Source of the DNA: DATGMB01 sp035293845 | GTDB lineage: Bacteria; Acidobacteriota; Terriglobia; Bryobacterales; Bryobacteraceae | Assembly: GCA_035293845.1 (NCBI GenBank) | Contig: DATGMB010000116.1 | Location: forward strand, 1 to 8,862 | Reading direction: 5' to 3' | DNA length: 8,862 bases | Shown: piece by piece, positions 6,024 to 8,862 of the stretch | How positions within the stretch are numbered: the stretch's first letter is position 1 | Layout: every line of letters starts with the position of its first letter | Made by a program: the position numbers and the translations under genes | Notes under the pieces: generated by a model | The model's database searches: none | What the model was told of the DNA's origin: nothing | What the model saw: only the letters and a program-made list of their open reading frames with translations

Positions 6024-6040
6024 AGCCTGGCATCCAGGCT
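6024..6040. repeat. 7-bp inverted repeat in the sigma-gene leader
   Basis: AGCCTGG (6024-6030) and CCAGGCT (6034-6040) are perfect complements around CAT. If the sigma gene starts at 6004, this stem lies in the 5' leader, seven bases ahead of the GTGAGG ribosome-binding site. It could modulate translation or serve as a protein-binding site; if translation begins at 6064 it would simply be coding sequence. Confidence 0.5.
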
Positions 6041-6067
6041 AACAGGAAATTCCAGACCTTGCAAAAG

Positions 6068-6096
6068 AGTAGACGCCGCCGGGCGCGGAAAGTTCC
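6068..6096 (-). promoter_or_regulatory. ECF (sigma-E-type) promoter of the sigma operon
   Basis: Reading the minus strand, GGAACTT (6096-6090) is separated by 16 nt from TCTACT (6073-6068). This closely matches the well-known sigma-E/ECF consensus GGAACTT-N15..16-TCTAA-like. Transcription would begin at about 6061-6062, giving a leader of around 57 nt to the TTG at 6004. Such a site in front of an ECF sigma gene usually means autoregulation. The same bases take part in a 10-bp inverted repeat (6074-6104), so an alternative reading as a terminator of the upstream gene remains. Confidence 0.55.
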
Positions 6097-6104
6097 CGGC
6101 GGCG
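6074..6104 (-). terminator. GC-rich 10-bp hairpin followed by a T-rich run (possible terminator)
   Basis: CGCCGCCGGG (6074-6083 as read on plus) and CCCGGCGGCG (6095-6104) are perfect complements around an 11-nt loop. In the leftward direction the stem is followed by TCTACTCTTTT, a broken T-tract. This could end transcription from the secreted Cys-rich gene, about 170 bp upstream. The U-tract is imperfect and the loop long, so termination efficiency is doubtful; the element overlaps the ECF-type promoter. Confidence 0.35.
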
Positions 6105-6133
6105 CGAGGGGCAGGAACCGGATGTCAGGGCCG

Positions 6134-6149
6134 GGGCCAGAAATGGCCC
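6134..6149. repeat. 6-bp hairpin with GAAA tetraloop in the intergenic region
   Basis: GGGCCA (6134-6139), GAAA (6140-6143) and TGGCCC (6144-6149) make a compact stem; the GNRA-type loop forms only in a plus-strand RNA, while the leftward RNA would have a UUUC loop. No T-tract follows in either direction. It lies in the 3' region of the Cys-rich gene. No non-coding RNA gene can be argued from this alone. Confidence 0.3.
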
Positions 6150-6276
6150 GGTCCCATCCAATCCCACCCGGCCCGGGCAGCGGCGTGGGCGTGGGCCGGA
6201 GGTGACCGGCGATCGTGGACAGCAGCCGGGCGGGTTAGCGGCAGGCCGCCGCAGAGAATAAATAACTTGCCCGTGT

Positions 6277-7002
6277 TTACTGGATGTTGAGGCAGGATGG
6301 GCACGTCCCGCCGCCGCCCGCATTCGCCTGCAGGACCGAGCAGATGTTCGTCATCTTCGTGATTTCTCCCGGGCTTAGGACCGCGGTCTGAAACTCCGTC
6401 TGCAGCAGCGACGGCGTACTGGTAGCCGGGTTCGACTGAACTGTCGTAGCCCACGCCCGTGTGCCGGGGGCAAGGTTCTGTGTGTCGAATGCAATTGCCG
6501 GATTGCAGACGGTGTTCGTGAATGGGCCGGCAACCGTGCCGTTGGACCCATTGGTGCCGGGCGTCGTGAAGTTCGGTCCGGGGACGGTGGTGAGCAGCTT
6601 GATGACAAAGCCCGCCGTCGGCGCTACGCGCCGGCCAGCACCAGGGACAAAATCCGACGATGGCAGGTGCGCGAGCGCGTTGGGCGAGACCAGGCACGAG
6701 CAGCATTGCAGTTCCTGCTGGTTGGCGGCGAAGGTATAGACATTCACGCAAACGTCGCCGACCGGCGGGACTACGCCCGGTCCGGTCGCCGAGGCGCCCA
6801 GGGCGCCGGTGTTGACGATATCGACAAAACCTTGGGCCGCGGCTCCTCCCGTGGGGCTCGGGAAGAAACCCACCTGGAAGGAGTCCAGAAAGATGCCCGG
6901 ATTCACCACCCTGCCGGCGGGTCCGATAGCCGGTTGAGCGTACGCGGCCGCCGCCAGAGCGGCGGTCGAAAAGGCGAGCGCGAAAGGCCGTGCAAACAGC
7001 AT
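6277..7002 (-). CDS. Secreted Cys-rich protein of unknown function
   Basis: A 241-aa protein with a clear Sec signal peptide: FARPF start, hydrophobic AAALAAAA-type core and cleavage expected after AYA (20-22), giving a mature protein of about 219 aa. The mature part has eight Cys: 85, 100, 101, 103, 166, 221, 234, 237. The CCSC cluster in ELQCCSCLVSPNALAHL (97-113) and the C-terminal CPSC (234-237) stand out; the pairs could be disulfides or a metal site. Similar secreted proteins with 'DVCVNVYTF...QELxCCSCLVxPN' seem characteristic of Acidobacteriota, from memory, with no known role. There is no transmembrane segment and no C-terminal anchor such as PEP-CTERM. ATG start with a strong GGGAGG six bases upstream. 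It stands alone: about 107 bp after the DUF892 stop and 270 bp before the sigma gene. Confidence 0.85.
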   Translation of the reverse strand: MLFARPFALAFSTAALAAAAYAQPAIGPAGRVVNPGIFLDSFQVGFFPSPTGGAAAQGFVDIVNTGALGASATGPGVVPPVGDVCVNVYTFAANQQELQCCSCLVSPNALAHLPSSDFVPGAGRRVAPTAGFVIKLLTTVPGPNFTTPGTNGSNGTVAGPFTNTVCNPAIAFDTQNLAPGTRAWATTVQSNPATSTPSLLQTEFQTAVLSPGEITKMTNICSVLQANAGGGGTCPSCLNIQ

Positions 7003-7008
7003 CGCAAT

Positions 7009-7014
7009 CCTCCC
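7009..7014 (-). promoter_or_regulatory. Strong ribosome-binding site of the Cys-rich gene
   Basis: GGGAGG on the minus strand, six bases before the ATG at 7002. It fixes the start at 7002 rather than any further upstream codon and agrees with the signal peptide beginning there. Confidence 0.75.
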
Positions 7015-7020
7015 GCAGCG

Positions 7021-7049
7021 ACACTACCATTCGGCCCCTCGCGGATCAA
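7021..7049 (-). promoter_or_regulatory. Weak housekeeping-like promoter candidate for the Cys-rich gene
   Basis: On the minus strand TTGATC (7049-7044) and TAGTGT (7026-7021) are spaced by 17 nt. Only the first four bases of the -35 and three of the -10 match consensus, and the leader would be very short. A CATAAT hexamer at 7080-7075 is an alternative -10, but without a convincing -35. A promoter somewhere in this 107-bp gap is plausible; its exact place is not clear. Confidence 0.2.
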
Positions 7050-7109
7050 TTCGCGGAACGGCGTAGCCCAAAGGATTATGGAATGCCCGCGCCTGTGCGG
7101 AATCGGCCT

Positions 7110-8063
7110 CTATCGCGCGGCGCGGGTCTTTGGCCTCTGTTCGACGCTTTCGCGGCTGACCAGCTTGTTGAAATTGCTCTTTTCGCCGCCCGCCGTCGTG
7201 TCCTGCACCATCAGAGCGAGGTCCTGCTGGTCGAATTTTTCGAACCACTGGTCCCAGGAGATCGGCTGCAGCGAACCCTCGCCCGAGTAGCCGGGGAAAT
7301 CCAGGCGGATCATCCCGGTATCGCCGCGGCGGCCGGTGCCGCGCACACAGCTCGGCGTGGCGCCGCGCTCCTCGGCCCAGCGCCGGATCTCGTCATGGTC
7401 GATCAGCGGGTGCGCCGCTCCGCCGCCGCTGCGGCGCGATCGCGAGCCCGAGGCCGAGGCCGTGCGGCCCGCCGCCCGCCGCCCACCGGACTGCCGGGCG
7501 CCGCCCGCGCGCGAGTTGCCGGCCGCCCGAGCGTTACGGCGCGGCGCCGTTTCGCTCTCTGCGAACCGGGCCTGTGCAACGCCCTCTTTGGCAAGCCGCT
7601 TGGAGATTTGCGCCAGCAGCCGGTCGGCGTGCATCTCTTCCTGCAGCGTCTCCTGGAGCAGTTGCGCCGCATCCCGCATGCCGAGCTGCTGCGCCAGCGT
7701 CCGGGCGCTCTCATAAGCGGCGATTTCGTAGTGCTCTACCCGGCGCGCCGAGCCGGCGATCGCAGCATCCAGAATGGTTTCGCCCCGCTCCTCCTCGAGA
7801 TGCTCCTGCCCTTCCGCGACGATACCCTGCATCCCGCGGCAGGGACGGCTGCGCGGCCGCATATCCATGCTGCCGAAAATCTCCTCGATCCGCTGCACCT
7901 GGCCGCGCGTCACTTCCAGGTGCTCCCGCAGCGCGCTCTCCAATTCCTCGTCCGTGGCCGATTTCGCCATCTTGGGCAGCGCCCGGACGAGTTGCTTTTC
8001 CGCATCGAAGAGGTCCTGAAGCTCCTCGACCAGAAGTTGCTCCAGACCCGCCTGCTTCGCCAT
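7110..8063 (-). CDS. DUF892 (YciE-type) ferritin-like protein fused to a second small domain by an Arg-rich linker
   Basis: A 317-aa cytoplasmic protein in three parts. Residues 5-165 are a DUF892/YciE ferritin-like four-helix bundle with EELQDLFDAEKQL (13-25), His48 in REHLEVT, VEHYEIAAYES (109-119) and LQEEMHADRLL (140-150), whose Glu/His residues are the expected di-metal ligands. Residues 172-217 form a flexible linker with 11 Arg in positions 175-211, no Lys and no acidic residue. Residues 219-303 (HPLIDHDEIRRWAEERGATP, MIRLDFPGY, ISWDQWFEKFDQQDLALM) match a small domain seen as stand-alone stress-associated proteins that begin 'TDHDxIRxWAExRGGxP' and are sometimes misnamed glucan branching enzyme. 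DUF892 proteins are linked to osmotic and general stress; their chemistry is unsettled. ATG start with AGGGAGGG six bases upstream. Divergent from the Ldh-family gene. Confidence 0.9.
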   Translation of the reverse strand: MAKQAGLEQLLVEELQDLFDAEKQLVRALPKMAKSATDEELESALREHLEVTRGQVQRIEEIFGSMDMRPRSRPCRGMQGIVAEGQEHLEEERGETILDAAIAGSARRVEHYEIAAYESARTLAQQLGMRDAAQLLQETLQEEMHADRLLAQISKRLAKEGVAQARFAESETAPRRNARAAGNSRAGGARQSGGRRAAGRTASASGSRSRRSGGGAAHPLIDHDEIRRWAEERGATPSCVRGTGRRGDTGMIRLDFPGYSGEGSLQPISWDQWFEKFDQQDLALMVQDTTAGGEKSNFNKLVSRESVEQRPKTRAAR

Positions 8064-8069
8064 GAGATT

Positions 8070-8077
8070 CCCTCCCT
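8070..8077 (-). promoter_or_regulatory. Strong ribosome-binding site of the DUF892 gene
   Basis: AGGGAGGG on the minus strand ends six bases before the ATG at 8063. It fixes this start. A 6-bp GC stem (8081-8097) lies immediately upstream in the leader. Confidence 0.7.
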
Positions 8078-8080
8078 GAA

Positions 8081-8097
8081 GGGCGCTCGGCGCGCCC
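8081..8097. repeat. 6-bp inverted repeat beside the DUF892 ribosome-binding site
   Basis: GGGCGC (8081-8086) and GCGCCC (8092-8097) pair around five bases. In the leftward mRNA the stem ends three bases before the AGGGAGGG. In such GC-rich sequence a stem of this size may arise by chance. Confidence 0.3.
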
Positions 8098-8131
8098 AGT
8101 TACAAGTGTCGCAATCGCTCGCGCCGGCCGA

Positions 8132-8145
8132 TGTGCAGCAGCACA
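8132..8145. promoter_or_regulatory. Palindromic operator-like site in the divergent intergenic region
   Basis: TGTGC-AGCA-GCACA is a perfect 5-bp inverted repeat with a 4-bp centre, located between the DUF892 gene (left) and the Ldh-family gene (right), 68 bp and 82 bp from their starts. Its place suits a regulator acting on both. It matches no operator I know exactly. Confidence 0.3.
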
Positions 8146-8227
8146 CGCGCACCGTTTTCAGCGTGCGCTCGCTCGCACTCGCGCGCTTCGCCTGAACCCG
8201 CACGGCACTTGGGCTAACCTGGAGCTT

Positions 8228-8862
8228 ATGCCCCTGATCTCTGCCCCGGAACTGACGTGCTTCGCCGACGCCATTTTGCGCGGCGCCGGCGTTCCGGCAA
8301 CCAAAGCGCGCATCGCCGCCGAGTGCCTGGTCGCTGCCAACCTGCGCGGCGTCGATTCGCACGGGATGCAGTTGCTTCCCTTCTACGTCGAGCAGCTCCT
8401 CGCAGGAGAAATGGACGCCGCGGCGGAGGGCCGTGTGGCCTCCGAATCCGGCGCCTGCCTGGTGTTCGATGGCGAGAACGCGCTCGGCCAGTGGGTGGCG
8501 GAAACGTGTTGCGGCCACGCCGTGCGCCTCGCGCGGGAGCACGGCGCCGGCTGGGTGGTGGCGCGCGAATCCAACCATTTCGGCGCGGCGGCGTGGTGGG
8601 CGCAGAAGATCCGCGCGGCCGGCATGATCGGGATCGTGATGTGCAACGCGTCGCCGATCGTTCCGCCGTGGCAGGGGCGCGAAGGCCGCTTCGGAACCAA
8701 CCCGATCTGCGTCGCGCTGCCCGGCCCGTGGCTGCTCGACATGGCCACGACGACCGTGGCCGCGGGCAAAATCTTCAAAGCCTACATCAACGGGCAGCCG
8801 GAAATCCCGGCGGGCTGGGCGTTCGACCGCGACGGTGTTCCCACCACCGATACCGCGGCGGC
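8228..8862 (+). CDS. Ldh family NAD(P)-dependent oxidoreductase (malate/L-lactate/ureidoglycolate dehydrogenase-like), 3' end outside window
   Basis: An open frame from ATG 8228 to the window end encodes the first 211 residues of an Ldh_2-type oxidoreductase, a family unrelated in fold to classical lactate dehydrogenase; members reduce or oxidise 2-hydroxy acids such as malate, sulfolactate or ureidoglycolate with NAD(P). Signatures: RGVDSHGMQLLP (40-51) with His45, ARESNHFGAAAWW (112-124) with His117, GTNPICVALP (156-165) and DMATTTVAAGK (171-181). The usual length is about 340-360 aa, so roughly 140 residues are missing at the right edge. GGAG lies three bases before the ATG. It is the only plus-strand gene, divergent from the DUF892 gene. 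The exact substrate cannot be told from the family signatures. Confidence 0.93.
   Translation, partial: MPLISAPELTCFADAILRGAGVPATKARIAAECLVAANLRGVDSHGMQLLPFYVEQLLAGEMDAAAEGRVASESGACLVFDGENALGQWVAETCCGHAVRLAREHGAGWVVARESNHFGAAAWWAQKIRAAGMIGIVMCNASPIVPPWQGREGRFGTNPICVALPGPWLLDMATTTVAAGKIFKAYINGQPEIPAGWAFDRDGVPTTDTAA

Noticed and set aside
5342..6064. Sigma factor starting at TTG 6064
   Set aside because: No ribosome-binding site, and the codon coincides with the predicted transcription start of the ECF-type promoter; the TTG at 6004 fits better, although the longer form is not excluded.
6192..6206. Short GTGGGC-type tandem copies
   Set aside because: Only about two units; no support for a functional repeat array.
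6238..6252. GCGGC-AGGCC-GCCGC stem as terminator of the Cys-rich gene
   Set aside because: Only five base pairs and no T-tract after it in the leftward direction; such stems are common by chance at this GC content.
6125..7030. 301-aa minus-strand frame overlapping the Cys-rich gene
   Set aside because: It is another frame of the secreted protein gene. The chosen frame has a signal peptide, ordered Cys clusters and a strong ribosome-binding site; this one has none of these.
8161..8190. CTCGC-rich tandem-like stretch in the divergent region
   Set aside because: Irregular low-complexity GC sequence; units differ and spacing is not constant, so neither an iteron array nor CRISPR.
6990..8195. 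401-aa open frame on the plus strand
   Set aside because: It lies antisense to the well-supported DUF892 gene. Its translation is Arg/Ala/Leu-rich with no recognisable domain, as expected for the opposite strand of GC-rich coding DNA.

Overview
This is a high-GC bacterial chromosomal window with tight, almost one-directional gene packing. The style suggests Acidobacteriota, perhaps a Solibacter/Bryobacter-like lineage. That placement is inferred from protein style: secreted Cys-rich small proteins, a membrane-anchored 'GTLIDAGC'-type domain, a DUF892 protein with an extra C-terminal domain, and an ECF sigma/zinc anti-sigma pair. I saw no rRNA, tRNA, CRISPR array or insertion sequence.

Layout, read from right to left because ten complete genes lie on the minus strand. 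At the far right an Ldh-family (malate/L-lactate dehydrogenase-like) oxidoreductase starts on the plus strand at 8228 and runs off the window. Across a 164-bp divergent region, a DUF892 ferritin-like protein with an Arg-rich linker and a second domain is read leftward (8063-7110), followed by a secreted Cys-rich protein (7002-6277). A hairpin-rich intergenic stretch of about 270 bp (6005-6276) follows. It holds a good match to an ECF (sigma-E-type) promoter.

From there runs a probable operon of eight closely packed genes: ECF sigma factor (from about 6004), zinc-finger anti-sigma factor (3-nt gap), rsmA/ksgA (TAGTG, 1-nt overlap), a membrane-anchored protein with a Pro/Ala-rich insert (47-nt gap), a class I aminotransferase (53-nt overlap), a 127-aa protein of unknown function (32-nt gap), a Gph-like HAD phosphatase (42-nt gap) and a YfiT/DinB-type putative metal-dependent transferase (12-nt gap, ending at 241). 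At the left edge a further minus-strand reading frame starts at 38 and leaves the window.

How the genes may work together (inference): the sigma/anti-sigma pair looks like an envelope-stress switch that feeds back on its own promoter, and the cotranscribed genes cover ribosome maturation (RsmA), amino-acid/keto-acid metabolism (aminotransferase), metabolite repair (HAD) and possibly thiol-linked detoxification (YfiT family). A second, weaker ECF-like GAAC-N18-GTCTAAA site lies ahead of the left-edge frame, so that gene may be another target. The DUF892 protein fits a stress role but shows no visible link to the sigma factor.
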